Origin: Oreohelix idahoensis
Taxonomy: Eukaryota; Mollusca; Gastropoda; Stylommatophora; Oreohelicidae
DNA length: 64,000 bases
Assembly (NCBI GenBank): GCA_024509875.1
Contig: JAMPIV010022911.1
Span: 496,001-560,000, forward strand
Reading direction: 5' to 3'
In this document: piece after piece, positions 11,743 through 23,324 of the stretch
Numbering within the stretch: the stretch's first letter is position 1
Layout: each line of letters starts with the position of its first letter
Made by a program: the position numbers and the translations under genes
The notes under the pieces: model-generated
Seen by the model: only the letters and a program-made list of their open reading frames with translations
Database searches by the model: none
Told to the model about the DNA's origin: nothing

Positions 11743-11955
11743 TTAGACGGTCTGACTCCACGAAAGCTGTCGTAGAAGATAGGTGAGAGAGAGAGAAGAT
11801 TTCTCGATCTCAGAGACAGCCTCTTGATCACATTCTACCATCTCACTCGTGGAAATCTATTGCTATTACTACTTCTCACTGTGACTGTCACTTATTCTAA
11901 TCTATTCAGAAGGGACCAACCCAAGTCTTAATTCTCCTATCAAAAATCTAAGACA
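9287..11955 (+). repeat. 5' LTR (2669 bp) of the long-LTR retrotransposon
   Basis: Aligns end to end with 17507-20158. It begins TGTCACAG and ends ctaagaca. A candidate polyadenylation signal (aataaa) lies at about 9867, inside gtgcgaaataaacg. Near the 3' end is a (TA)n run (about 11661-11720) followed by (TG)n; its length differs between LTR copies. Such long LTRs are unusual for Ty3/gypsy elements, most of which have LTRs of a few hundred bases to about 1 kb. Confidence 0.93.
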
Positions 11956-12665
11956 AATGTGGGCTAGTTTCCGGTTTTTGAACTTAGAATAGACAAATAT
12001 CGGCTCGTCGGTAAGATTCTGTATTCTGATATAGAGTAAGAGTGTGATGTCTTGTGAGTTTTGTATCTTTTAAAAATAATTTATCCCCTAGACGAATCGA
12101 TCTGTTTATGGGCGTGCTGATCACACAACTAATAATTGTTTTTCCACAGCATTATTCAGCATTATACATTTGAGTTACAGGTTGATTTTGTCGGAATATA
12201 TGTTAATTACTGATTTTGAAATACTAAACGCTGGTAAAGTTTGTGAGTGTATAACATTCACAGGGTTCTGAAGAAGTAGGTGTTTGAGCTAAGCTAAGGA
12301 GCGCGATCAGACTATACGTCCTGTAATTGCCTCCCTTACCCTAACTGTCTTCAGGGGTGAACTTATAGTGGATTAAAAATTAAGGGATTTTATTTCTCCT
12401 TAAATTTTTGCAATAACTATTTTGTTTCCACTGTAGCAACTTATTTTTTCAGGGAGTAATCTTAACTACCATTTATTTGGCGTAGTCGTCTGCATTAGGT
12501 GCTTTATTGCCGATTAATAGCAGCGATAGTTAGACACTATATTTTTGGAGGAGGTATCCCAGGTTAAATATCATCTTTTGTTTTGGTATTTTATCGCAAG
12601 TGGTAGGAACCAGTGTATCCTGTCTTTTTTTCTTTCTCGTACTAAGTTTCAGCCAGCTATTTTCT
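11956..12665 (+). other. Primer-binding region and untranslated leader of the LTR retrotransposon
   Basis: Immediately after the 5' LTR comes aatgtgggctagtttccgg. A primer-binding site would start at the TGGG within it, but I cannot assign the complementary tRNA. The following 0.7 kb has no coding frame and leads to the first gag ATG. Confidence 0.5.
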
Positions 12666-13102
12666 ATGGCAGAAAGGGCGAAGCTTAGTCAACTCCTCAG
12701 GGACAAAGCGAGAGAAGAAGGTTAGGAAGGAGAGGAAGCGAACGCTTTTGTCAGAGACGAACTGGAGAGATATGATGAGGAGCAGAAGGAAAAAGCAGCT
12801 GAAGCTAGAGAGCAGAAGAGGATTGAGGAAGAAATGGAAATCCGCAGAGAGAGACAGCAAGAGAAGGAGGAAAGAGAGAAAGAGAGACATCATGAGGAAC
12901 GAGAGAAGGAGAGACAGCATGAGGAAAGAGAGAAGGAGAGACAACATGAGTTGGCTCTTAAAGCACTAGAACTTCAAAGTCGTGGTGCTGCCTCTACCTC
13001 CAGCAATGGAGAGTCTTCTCCCCATTCTTCCTTAACTGATACTTCTAATACTCAATGTACTCACCTTACTGCTATGTCTTTTGCGCTAGAATCTTTCCCT
13101 TG
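12666..13102 (+). pseudogene. gag: gag N-terminal part with charged coiled coil; one in-frame stop, cut by a nested solo LTR
   Basis: The frame starts at the ATG at 12666 and has an in-frame TAG at 12723-12725. It then stays open through a highly charged Glu/Lys/Arg stretch containing repeats of EREKERQHE (about 12840-12955), a strong coiled-coil candidate. A Ser/Thr-rich linker follows. At 13102 it is interrupted by the TG...CA solo LTR. The sequence after that LTR continues the same frame, so this is the N-terminal part of the gag-PR-IN protein. Gag coiled coils drive assembly of the virus-like particle in such elements; that role here is inferred from position. The strand-opposite Leu-rich frame is an artefact of the purine-rich repeats. 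Confidence 0.75.
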
Positions 13103-14795
13103 TGTCACCGTGGAGTCACAGCATTATTAGTGCTGGGTTTAGTTCAGATGAGTAGTAATTTGGGGTTAATAAAATAACAGGGTATGAGAAAATGGTTTTG
13201 AAAATGTAAATAATTTATTAAAGTGGACTATTGGTCTTATAGATGGGAGACAAGAAACAGCACACATATGCTTAGTTGGTAAGGGAGAGAATTATTTTAG
13301 ACTGTAATATTTCCTAGGTGTACATTGTTCTGCTTTATAAAATTAGCATAACGACCGTTTTTAATAAGCTAGAAGTAAGAGAACATAGCAATTGAGCATA
13401 AACCACTAAGGGAGATAACAATATTATTAGCGCCCTTTACAGTTAAGAGAACGGAGAGCAGAGTAAAACGCACGTGAAATGTAAGCGAAGTGTAAACATA
13501 TATAGAATAAAGTCACTGAGTTGTTTATAAAGATATAAACAGTCGTGAAGCAAATTTCACGGGGTTGACATAGTAGGGTTAAAGCGTGAAAGGTGAGATT
13601 AGGTGAGTGAACTGAGGAATGGACCAATCACATTAACTTGAAAACAGAAATGAGGATCATGGGAATAAATTGAAGGAAAAAAGAGATTAGTCTTACCAGA
13701 AACCTCAACCAGGGTAGACGTGCCGCGCTGCGCGCTCAAGAAGTGTGAAACTTGCGGTTTGCAGAAGGTCTACAGAAATAGCTAGACATAGAAATGTAGT
13801 GATAGGAATTCAGGAGAATAGCTTAGATTTGATTGATAATTTTTGCTGTTAAACATAGGACTAGCTCATAGGTGTGCTAGTAGTGCTGTGATAAGTAACG
13901 GACTTCTGTGTAATTACGGTAAGAGAAACATTTTTGACTCTATTTACGCATAAGATATGAAGAGAGACATGTTTTCAGAAATACAGTCCACATATTGTCA
14001 CAGGGTAATGACGCTCAAATTTAAGGGAGCGAGCAACAGAAGAGAATATTGAAGCAAAGGCACAATTAAAGCTTAGAAAGTGGATAACTTTTGCTATCAG
14101 ATGGCCAGGATGGGCTGTTATACAAAGAAGATGAGACATTGTCATTAAACAAGAATTGTGAGCAAAGGGTTTACAGAACTGACATTTATGAAACAACTCA
14201 TGCGCTCTCTCATTAAAGAGTAAGTATGAGGACGCCACCACAGCTGACATTATATAACTTTATATGTAAACTATGAATTGATATTGATGCTTGTATTTGA
14301 GCTAGGACAGACAGATATAGGCAAGAGTCTACGGTAGAGAATATAATAATAATACCTTTGGAAAATAAATTGAGCCTAAGTCTGGATGCCTGGGTAAAAG
14401 AGAGATTGAAACATACTCTTATAAGAAAGAATTGTGGAACACATGATGTGTAAATAAAAGCCATTATGTTTGGAAATTCAACACTCAAGTTGGCTTAATC
14501 AATAAAAGGATGTGGAGTGGGTATTGAGAAAGAGTTAAACCTATATAGCATATATAGCCTTAAAACCACTAGTACGAGGAAGTCGCTATAACAACAAGGA
14601 GAGAAGAACGAAGCCTGGGAAGAAGATTATCTCATCCAAGAATCTACAACTCTGGCCGTGATGGCCAGTCAAAAAGATAGCTCTAACTTGGAAGATAGGA
14701 AGGAAAGAAATTTGACCACTTAAAAATAATACTAGGATTGCCACAGTCACCTAGTAGAAAGTATTAATATATAAAAGAACACCGGCACTGTCACA
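13103..14795 (+). mobile_element. Solo LTR (1693 bp) nested inside gag, 4-bp TSD
   Basis: Starts TGTCACCGTGG and ends CACTGTCACA, the TG...CA form of LTRs. It is bordered by CTTG at 13099-13102 and 14796-14799. Removing the segment with one TSD copy puts the two gag parts in the same reading frame without gain or loss of a codon. No coding sequence lies within it, so it is probably the product of recombination between the LTRs of a different element. It does not resemble the 2.67-kb LTRs beyond the first six bases. Which strand it inserted on is unknown; plus is assumed. Confidence 0.82.
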
Positions 14796-14799
14796 CTTG

Positions 14800-17122
14800 T
14801 CCTAATGAGAAGATTGACACGTATTTAGAGAAATTTGAGAAAATTGCAACTCTGTACGGTTTAGAGAGGTCGCATAGGAACATGAAGCTTTCTCAGGCGC
14901 TGAAAAGCAGTGCGTATGATGTTTACGCCAAACTGGAAAGCAGCCAACAACACAACTATGATGTGTTGAAGAAAGCGTTACTGGAGCGTTTCGAAATGAA
15001 TGCTCGCAAATTTTTGCAACTGTTTCGCAACAGCAGGAAGGAGAGCTCTGAAACTTTTCAGCAGTTCTCGTCTCGTTTGAAGGGATACTTGACAAAGTGC
15101 CTTGAGCTTTCACAGCTCCCCTCTACCTATGAAGGTCTGGAGGAATTTTTTCTAACCGAACAAATAAAGAACACTTTGTCTGCTGATACCCGGAGATTTC
15201 TAGCTGAGCAGGGTGCAGAAAAGCTTGAAGACATCTTAGAAAAGTCTGAGCGCTATCAAAATGCGCTGGCTGAACTACCGGCCACAAAACGTAAACCGAC
15301 AGAAGAGCATTTTCGAAAAAATAATCTAGATCAATCTTCTCAAGCTTCTAATCAGAATAACCACAGAGAAACTGGACCTCAAAACCCCCCTCCTGAAAAG
15401 TCCAAGTTCTACAAAACCAAGTACCCCAACCACAGTAAACAGTCTGATCAACCCAACCGCCCTTCATGGCAGCGCAGCCAGAAAGGACAAGGTGGCAAAG
15501 GAAGAACTCCTGAGCACAGGACTAATGATCAGAGTGAGCACACCGAGCCTAAACGCATCGGATGCTTACTAACAGTCTCGCAAGGCGAAATTATTGACAG
15601 TGATTCTCAACCTGTTGAGGATACACCCTCAACGCGAGGTACTGTTACTTTGAACGGTTCTCAAAGTCTTTGTTTATTTGACACGGGGCTTTCTTATGAT
15701 TGCATTGTTGCAGGAAACCTGGTCAAACCCGGTCAAGAGACACGAGAAACAGTCCAACTTTGTGGAGTTTCTAAGAGTGATGCACCTACAGCGCTTCCCA
15801 TCGCATTGGTGGAGATCCACTCCGATTTTGTCAGAGGCGTTATCAAAGCGGCTGTTATGGATGATCCCATCTACCCAGTCATACTTGGCGGGAGATACGT
15901 GTTTATTGGGAAACCGGAAGAGCCGATTGTGGCAGCAGTAACTACAAGAGGGCAAACCAAGAAGGAATGGGAGCCTGCGCCTAATGTGTTACCTATGGAA
16001 CTTAAAGAAGCGCAACAAAAGGACCCTACTTTGGCACCCTGCTTTAGGAAACTGCCCATGGCTAAGGAACCCAGACAGCACGGGGACATTTTTTCTAAGG
16101 ATGGCGTACTTTATCGCAGAGCGGGCAAGACTGACCAAGGTTACAACCAGCTCCTAGTACCGAAACAGAACAGACGCCAAATCCTAGAAATGGGGCACTC
16201 TCTTCCCTTCAGCGGACATATGGGACAGAACGCCACAAACCAACGGATAACCACTCATTATTGGTGGCCAGGAGTAAATACTGATATTATCAGATATGTC
16301 AAATCCTGTGCCCAGTGCCAACGTGTACCACCCAAGCAACGGACACCCCCAGTCTCGTTGGGTGAAATGCCAATAGTGGGAACACCATTCGAACGGGTTG
16401 TGATCGACATTTTAGGACCCTTAGAAAGGACTAAAAGAAGGAACAGGTTTATCCTGACCTTAGTTGATACATGCACTTTATGGGCACAAGCTATCCCGCT
16501 AACATGCGCAGATGCCAAGCATGTCGCAGAAGCCCTAGTGCAGATTTTCACTCGGTTGGGATTCCCTCAGCAAGTGTTGATGGATAACGGATCTCCATAC
16601 CGAAACCTGTTGATGGATGAGATCGTTAAGATCTTGAGGGACCAGCACATCTACACTAAGCCTTACACTCTGACCAGAAGTGGGTTAGTAGAACGTGTTA
16701 ACGGAAACCTCAACATGATGTTAAGTAAACTGGCACAAGTGAAACCTGAAGATTGGGATTGTTGCATTCCGGCAGCTTTATTTGGCTACAGAGAATCTCC
16801 TCATACTTCCACAGGATTTCCGCCAGCTACGCTTTTATTCGGCAGACCCATTAAGGGCCCGCGTGAAGCCTTACTTTGGTCGCTGACAGATCAGAACGCT
16901 GATGAGACAGTTGTCTCAGCAAGCAAATATGTGTCGCATTTAAAAGGAAGGTTGAAACTAGGATGGGACCTAGCAAAGACTAACTTTAAGCGAGCACGCA
17001 CAAAGCACGCTAACCGATACAGGAAAGTCGCGAAAGAGAGAGAACTACAAGCAGAAGAGAAAGTTTTGGTGTTACTCCCTACCGGAAACAACCAACTGAG
17101 GATCGGATGGCAAGATCTCTAA
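14800..17122 (+). CDS. gag-pol: gag (rest)-protease-integrase polyprotein of the LTR retrotransposon
   Basis: Open from just after the nested LTR to a TAA at 17122; residue numbers count from the ATG at 14882. The upstream in-frame codons (EKIDTYLEKFEKIA) are gag, so that ATG is not the true start. Residues 1-130 are a gag capsid-like helical region (FQQFSSRLKGYL). A Pro/Asn/Gln-rich linker follows. The retropepsin-like protease has its active site as LFDTG (D267-G269) and ILGG near residue 339. The integrase comes next: zinc finger H439, H446, C476, C479, then catalytic D509 (VIDILGP), D568 (LMDNGSP) and E604 (LVERVNG), a DD35E arrangement. All three acidic residues are present. There is no reverse transcriptase between protease and integrase. 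The frame breaks at the GPY/F region of the integrase C-terminus. Confidence 0.9.
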
Positions 17123-17506
17123 GGCTAACTACCAGATCTCTATTAAAGGAAAGGAGAAGGTTTTCCATTTAAATCTGTTAAAAAAATTCTTGGAAAGATC
17201 GGTGCAAACCTCCGACCATCTCCTGACGATCGCCAAAACTGACGAAGATGACGATAGTGGCAGGGAAATTCCACTGCATACACACGAAATCTTTCAAAAA
17301 TGTCAAAAGCGGCGACGATCTTTCAAGCGCGCATGGGAGACATTCCAGAGAATGGAAACTTTGGGAGTAGACTTGAGTAGGAATTGGAGAGAGATGGAGG
17401 GGGAGATGAGAGGGAAGAAGACAGACACCCTGAAGCTATGGATACAGGAAATTTATTTCCATAAAGTAGACATGGAGTGCTTCCATGTCTTAAAGGGGGG
17501 ACGATC
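17112..17506 (+). pseudogene. Integrase C-terminal tail and polyprotein C-terminus in a shifted frame, RT-RNase H missing
   Basis: One base out of frame with the preceding ORF, ANYQISIKGKEKVFHLNLLK (about 17124-17183) matches the segment after the integrase GPY/F module in Gmr1-like gypsy polyproteins. There it leads into reverse transcriptase. Here the frame goes on with an acidic stretch (KTDEDDDSGREIPLH), then a basic helical region (KRRRSFKRAWETFQ) and runs into the 3' LTR. No LPQG, Y-x-D-D or RNase H motif occurs. The RT-RNase H deletion should lie near 17290-17310, where the character of the protein changes. The frameshift lies close to 17110, next to a gatctct direct repeat (17114, 17135). 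Confidence 0.7.
17492..17506 (+). promoter_or_regulatory. Polypurine tract before the 3' LTR
   Basis: The run aaaggggggacga (17492-17504) followed by tc directly precedes the TGTCACAG start of the 3' LTR. It is the expected primer for plus-strand DNA synthesis in LTR retrotransposons. Confidence 0.85.
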
Positions 17507-19863
17507 TGTCACAGAGAGTTTTATGATCATAAATTGTCTATATCCTCTTCTTTTCTTCACCAGTGTCCTCTATTTTATTATCACTCTTTATCCTTTATGT
17601 GTGTTTTCGCATTCGTACGTTTGCGACTATAAACATTACTATTTTCCCATTCAAACTTTCGCCGGGTTTCGTTTTCTCATTTAGAAACGAACTAGGGATG
17701 TTATTACGTAGATGCCAGGCTCCGGAGGTTATTGCGTTGTAGACGTAAACTGTGAATATTCGCTTTCGCCAGACTAATAGGCGAGATAGCGTCTGCATTT
17801 TCACCTGCCACAACGAGTCGCATCGGCTGAGCGCTCAGGTAAGGCGCGATAACTGACATCTCTACGACGCGGTACGAGACAGTTGTCTGGAAATTTTACC
17901 TGACACGGCACTCACTGTGGGCCATGGTCAGCGTGAGGTGCGAATACTGCCTCGGATTTGGAGACGGGCGTCTGAGATTCGCAACTGACACGCGCCCTCT
18001 CGGTCAGTAGGTGGCAGTTACGGCATGCGTTTAAGTGTTAAACGTAAGTGTTAAAGACGGAAAGGGGAGAGTATTTCGTTGTGCGAAATAAACGTTCACC
18101 TCTTTGTCTGTTTGATAAATATTAACCAGAGTTGAAACTAGATTTTCATTCTTGCTCCTGAATTCGCAGTAGACAGGACGTTTCGTGATAAGAGAATAAG
18201 CTGTATAGCGAAGTCTTAGTTTGTTCTTGGCAAAAATTTTGCCGAACTTCTAGACTACCAATAAATATAAGCATATAATTCTAAGTTTGTGCGATCGCCT
18301 GTAATTCTGTGTGGAGGTAATATATTATATTAATATCTAGTATTTTGTGAAGTGTTTAAAGTGATAATCGCGTATTGCATATTTCACTAGTTAGATTTTG
18401 TGCAGAGTGCTTAATTTATATAGTCTGTATTATTTTATAGTGACGAGTTACAGTGGAAAACAGAAATTATATTTCTAGCTTAAACTCAGTCGGCTATTAA
18501 GGAATTTAATTTTACTGCTAAATAATTATGACGAAAATAAATTTTCTAAACTAACTTATAAATGCTAGATGCTTCATGAGTGGTGACGGAATACGTAGGT
18601 ATTCCTAATTCATGATGATTGATTTTATGCATATAACTTACTTTCCAGGAAGGTTTAAATGATAAGTCAAGCTGTACGCTTGCAGTTTAAAAAAATGTAA
18701 GTTATATTGAGTACATAATATGTAAAATATTTCATATGTGTTTTTCTTTATTCAGTGAATACTGGGTAATCCAAACTTTGCCAGCTTTCAGTACAGAGAC
18801 ATACCTGTGAGAAACATAAACATTTTTTATCTTTTAACCACGTGGGTTTACAAGTTAACACCTGTCTGACAGTGCGTGTGTCTTCATAATAGACAGGGTA
18901 CAACTCTCACTAACGGGTTTTATTAAAGACTAAATGCTTATACGGGGCCTTTGAGCCAGATCAGATTTCTGCACAGACTCTATGTACCCATTTAGCCGTT
19001 GTGGCAAGTAACATATTAACGTCAGTAACATTCTGACGGAGTTTCGACTAGTGCAGTGGTGACCAAATATAGTCCTTTCCTGAAAGTAGACACCGATCTG
19101 ACATTCCTCAATTCTAGAAACCTAAGCTATTGACACTGTGCTCGTTGTTAATGTTTTGTGCCTGGACAATTTTAATGTGACCTAAACAGACATCCGAAAA
19201 ATAAGAACACCCAAGAAATCGTTCCCGGAAGCAGAGAATACATCCCGTCTTTTTTGGAACTGGGGATTTCTTGGTCAAAGACTGCCCTTGACGAGTCTGT
19301 ATGTGAATGTCCTAAACATTGTGTTTCCAGAAGTGGCTATCAAGCTGTGAGTATGAATATATGCACGTGATCACGACTGAATGAATAGAGTGAATGGAGG
19401 ACGGAGTGATTTCTTTATTTGTTGTAATTTGGCACCCATTTTGCTGTCTTAACTTACTTTATGCAAGTATTGCTAATCACATTTCCCTTAAAATAGAGCA
19501 GAGATATCAAGTCTGTCCATACGTTAAAAGGGGAAATATTAGACATAATCATATGTATCATTAACTCCTTCGGGCTATCATCTTTCTCTTAAAGGGACTG
19601 TGGGCTAAACATCGAGGGAAGATCATAACGGTGGGTCTATCATTTCTTTGTAGCAATTCCTTGATTTTTTTATGACTATTTGTATATGCTTTGATGTAAT
19701 TTCTATGTGTTGTGAAGAAATTTTAGATGATAATTAAAATTTCTCTTGAAATTAATCAGCGTGTTGGTCAGCTCGTTCTAGAATATTTATATAATCATTT
19801 TGTTATAGTTTCCCTACGTCTGTACGTATAACTGTCGTCTTGTATGTGCGTGCACGTGAGTGG

Positions 19864-19945
<82 letters not shown>

Positions 19946-20158
19946 TTAGACGGTCTGACTCCACGAAAGCTGTCATAGAAGATAGGTGAGAGAGAGAGAA
20001 GATTTCTCGATCTCAGAGACAGCCTCTTGATCACATTCTACCATCTCACTCGTGGAAATCTATTGCTATTACTACTTCTCACTGTGACTGTCACTTATTC
20101 TAATCTATTCAGAAGGGACCAACCCAAGTCTTAATTCTCCTATCAAAAATCTACGACA
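17507..20158 (+). repeat. 3' LTR (2652 bp) of the long-LTR retrotransposon
   Basis: Aligns along its length with 9287-11955. Its (TA)n tract (19866-19925) is directly joined to the flanking ggt, where the 5' LTR has gttagaga. It ends ctacgaca and is followed by the TSD AGCAG (20159-20163). Its last 623 bases (from 19536) were copied into the duplicate at 32953-33549. Confidence 0.93.
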
Positions 20159-22257
20159 AGCAGTGGTACTTGTAGAAATGTGTTTTACATGATGAGGTTG
20201 TCTGGTAGTAGTTGTCCTTGTAGAAATGTGTTTTACATGATGAGATTATCTGTTAGAAGTGGTCCTTGTAGAAATGTCTTTTATATGATGAGGTTGTCTG
20301 GTAGTAGTGGTCCTTGCAAAAATGTGTTTTACGTGATGAGGTTGTCTGGTAGTAGTGGTCCTTGTAGAAATGTGTTTTGCATGATGAGGTAGTCTAGTAG
20401 CAGTGGTCCTTGTAGAAATATGTTTTACATGATGAGGTTGTTTTGTTGTAGTGGTCCTTGTAGAAATGTGTTTTACATGATCATGTTGTCTAGTAGCAAT
20501 GGTCCTTGTAGAAATGTGTTTTACATGATGAGGTTGTTTTGTTGTAGTGGTCCTTGTAGAAATGTGTTTTACATGATGAGGTTGTCTGGTAGTAGTGGTC
20601 CTTGTATAAATGTGTTTTACATGATGAGATTGTATTGCAGAAGTGGTCCTTGTGGACATGTGTTTTACATGATGAAGTTGCCTGGTAGTAGTGGTCCTTG
20701 GAGAAATGTGTTTTACATGATGAGGTTGTCAAGAAGCAGGTGTCCATGTAGAAATGAATTTTACTTGATGAAGTTGTCTTGTAGCAGTGGTTCTTGTAGA
20801 AATGTGTTTTACATGATGGAGTTGTCTGGAAGTAGTGGTCCTTGTAGAAATGTGTTTTGCAAGATGAGATTGTCTGGTAGAAGTGGTCCTTGTGGACATG
20901 TGTTTTACATGATGAAGTTGTCTGGTAGTAGTAGTCCTTGCAGAACTGTGTTTTATATGATGAGGCTGTCTGGTAATAGTGGGCCTTGTAGAAATGTGTT
21001 TTACATGATGATGTTACCTGGTAGTTGAGGTCCTTGTAGAAATCTGTTTTACTTGATGAGATTGTATGGTAGCAGTGGTACTTGTAGAAATGTGTTTTAC
21101 ATGATGATATTATCTGGTAGTAGTTGTCTTTATAGAAATGTGTTTTTCATGATGAGGTTGTCTTGTAGTAGTGGTCCTTGTAGAAATGTGTTTTACATGA
21201 TGAGGTTGTATGGCAGTAGTGGTCCTTGTAGAAATGTGTTTTACATGATGAGGCTGTTAGTTGTAGTGGTCATTGTCGAAATGTATTTTACATGATGAGG
21301 TTGTCTGGTAGCAGTGGTCTTTGTAGAAATGTGTTTTACATGATGAGGTTGTCTGGTAGTAGTAGTCCTTGTAGAAATGTGTTTTACATGATGAGGTTGT
21401 TTTGTAGAAGTGGTCCTTGTAGAAATGTGGTTTGCATGATGAGGTTGTCTGGTAGTAGTAGTCCTTGTAGAAATGTGGTTTGCATGATGAGGTTTTCTGG
21501 TAGTAGTAGTCATTGTAGAAATGTGGTCTGCATGATGAGGTTGTCTGGTAGTAGTAGTCCTTGTAGAAATGTGGTTTGCATGATGAGGTTATCTAGTAGT
21601 AGTGGTTCTTGTAGAAATGTGTTTTACATGATGTGGTTGTCTGGTAGTAGTGGTCCTTGCAGAAATGTGTTTTACATGATGAGGTTGTCTGGTAGTAGTG
21701 GTCCTCGTAGAAATGTGTCTTACATGATGAGGTTGTCTGGTAGTAGTGCTCCTTGTATAAATGTATTTTACATGATGATGTTGTCCGGTAGTAGTGGTCC
21801 TTGTAGAAATGTGTTTTACATAATGAGGTTGTCTGGTAGTAGTGGTCCTCGTAGAAATGTGTTTTTCATGATGATGTTGTCTGGTAGTAGTGGTCCTCGT
21901 AGAAATGTGTTTTACGTGATGAGGTTGTCTAGTAGCAGTTGTCCTTGTAGAAATGTGTTTTTGTGATGAGGTTGTCTTGTAGCAGTTGTCCTTGTAGGAA
22001 TGTATTTTTGTGATGAGGTTGTCATGTAGCAGTTGTCCTTGTAGAAATGTGTTTTACGTGATGAGGTTGTCTTGTAGCAGTGGTCCTTGTAGAAATGTGT
22101 TTTACATAATGAGGTTGTCTGGTAGTAGTGGTCCTTGTAGAAATGTGTTTTACTTGATGAGGTTGTCTAGTGGTCCTTGTAGAAATGTGTTTTACATGAT
22201 GAGGTTGTCTGGTAGTAGTGTTCCTTGTAGAAATGTGTTTTACATGATGAGGTTGTC
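20159..22257 (+). repeat. 48-bp minisatellite array, right part (about 44 units)
   Basis: Continues the array at 8583-9286, from which it was separated by the LTR element. Units are mostly 48 bp; one near 22165 is shortened (gtctagtggtcc). Variants such as tttgcatgatg cluster in neighbouring units around 21420-21580, as expected from local unit duplication. It ends at gaggttgtcacc before unique sequence. Confidence 0.95.
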
Positions 22258-22940
22258 ACCCTATTCATGACCCCATTCACATTCAACGAAATGTCTGTAT
22301 GTACAGCAGTCCAATTCTTTGTTAGATTTTTCAAAGACCCACTGGGAACTATAAGTCATGTGACCTAGATTATTGCTAACAAATACGGAGTCCACACGAG
22401 ACATGTGATTATACAGGATAAGTGTAATGTCATTTGTTAATTTTAATTTGTTCTTCGTGTTATCCAATTACTTTAAATGAAACAAACGTCACAATACAGC
22501 GACTTACCTGTTATTTTATGACATAAAATGAAGTTTCATATTAACACTACAGCGCAAAGGGGAGATCATGTGACATCGTGGCGGGCAATCATTTGTGTCC
22601 TCTCTTGTAGCGTTGAGTTTATTGGTCATTTTAGAATTGTGTTTCTTTTGTTTTCATTCTGGGAATATAAAATTCAACTTATGTGTCACATGGTCGTTCT
22701 TGCTTCCTTGTTTTGACACGTGGTTTAGGAATATCCAATAGACATTACATGCTGATAATACAATTAAAAAATCATCCTGTAGAAATATTATATCCCATAC
22801 TGTGATCACGTGATCGTCCTTGAAATTTTATAGCCGCAGTGCCGCTTGGGTCATGGCTCTCAAGTGACATATTTTCTCTTAACTACTCGGCCAGAGCTTT
22901 GAACTTAACCCATTTCGATAAGGGGCATCACTAAAATGGT
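22258..22940. other. No recognisable feature
   Basis: Low-complexity-free AT-rich sequence following the minisatellite; no gene, RNA or repeat signature seen. It is repeated in unit B (about 35505-36190). Confidence 0.4.
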
Positions 22941-22944
22941 TATT

Positions 22945-23090
22945 TTCACCTGATGTTGTAAAAGTCTCTGCTCTCATAATCTTTGAGGGCATCTCCATTT
23001 GGTGCGATCGGCATCTCCGTCCTCCCAGAATCCTGGACTAATCTCTTCATGTCTCTCATGTACACATCTTTCAAACTTTAGCTGTGTTTG
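22945..23090 (-). pseudogene. C-terminal LINE scrap
   Basis: On the minus strand QLKFERCVHERHEE is followed by a WED and a DADRTKWR phrase. This matches the C-terminal motif of a LINE group that reads L-R-(Y/F)-K-x-V-x-K-R, then W-E-D-x-A-A-D-R-x-x-W-R. The same region is better preserved at 44280-44480. About 45 codons, non-functional. Copied in unit B at about 36192-36335. Confidence 0.5.
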
Positions 23091-23324
23091 TCTTTTTTTT
23101 TTCTAAATTGGGGGGAATATGTGGATGTGGGCAAGATTAAGCTTGAGTTCAATATTAAGTTTAATACAGTTGAGAGATATTTAGCACTTTGTTGAAACAC
23201 ATAGACGATTTTATAATGGAAGTCACAGAAATGATTGTTAGTTACCTCCCTTGGATTGCTTGGCCGGTTACATTTTACAAAATCGGCAAGTATCGATTCC
23301 ATACGCATTGGAGAAAAATAAAGA

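Larger units (their letters stand above)
9287..20158 (+). mobile_element. Ty3/gypsy-type LTR retrotransposon with 2.65-2.67 kb LTRs, Gmr1-like domain order, RT-RNase H deleted
   Basis: Two direct repeats (9287-11955 and 17507-20158), each starting TGTCACAGAG and ending near GACA, flank gag, protease and integrase coding sequence. A 5-bp TSD (AGCAG) and a polypurine tract before the 3' LTR complete the structure. It inserted into the 48-bp minisatellite. Protease is followed by integrase with nothing between, and after integrase only a short tail remains before the polypurine tract, so reverse transcriptase and RNase H are absent. In Gmr1-like gypsy elements the order is PR-IN-RT-RH; deletion of RT-RH after IN explains what is seen. 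It would depend on enzymes from relatives. A 1.69-kb solo LTR is nested in gag. The LTRs differ at roughly 1-2% of sites by eye, so the insertion is moderately old. Confidence 0.93.

Noticed and set aside
12657..12947. Leu/Ser-rich minus-strand ORF
   Set aside because: Shadow of the Glu/Lys/Arg-rich gag coiled coil on the other strand.
13103..14795. The 1.7 kb within gag as a spliceosomal intron
   Set aside because: Ends are not GT...AG; TG...CA ends with a 4-bp repeat fit an LTR much better.
20180..22270. Long repetitive ORFs (FYMMRLSGSSGPCRNV-type and opposite-strand Thr/His-rich frames) as a repeat protein gene
   Set aside because: Open frames occur on both strands with the same 48-bp period, stops appear in some units (for example TGA near 21027), and there is no start, splice or family signal. 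The period explains them.
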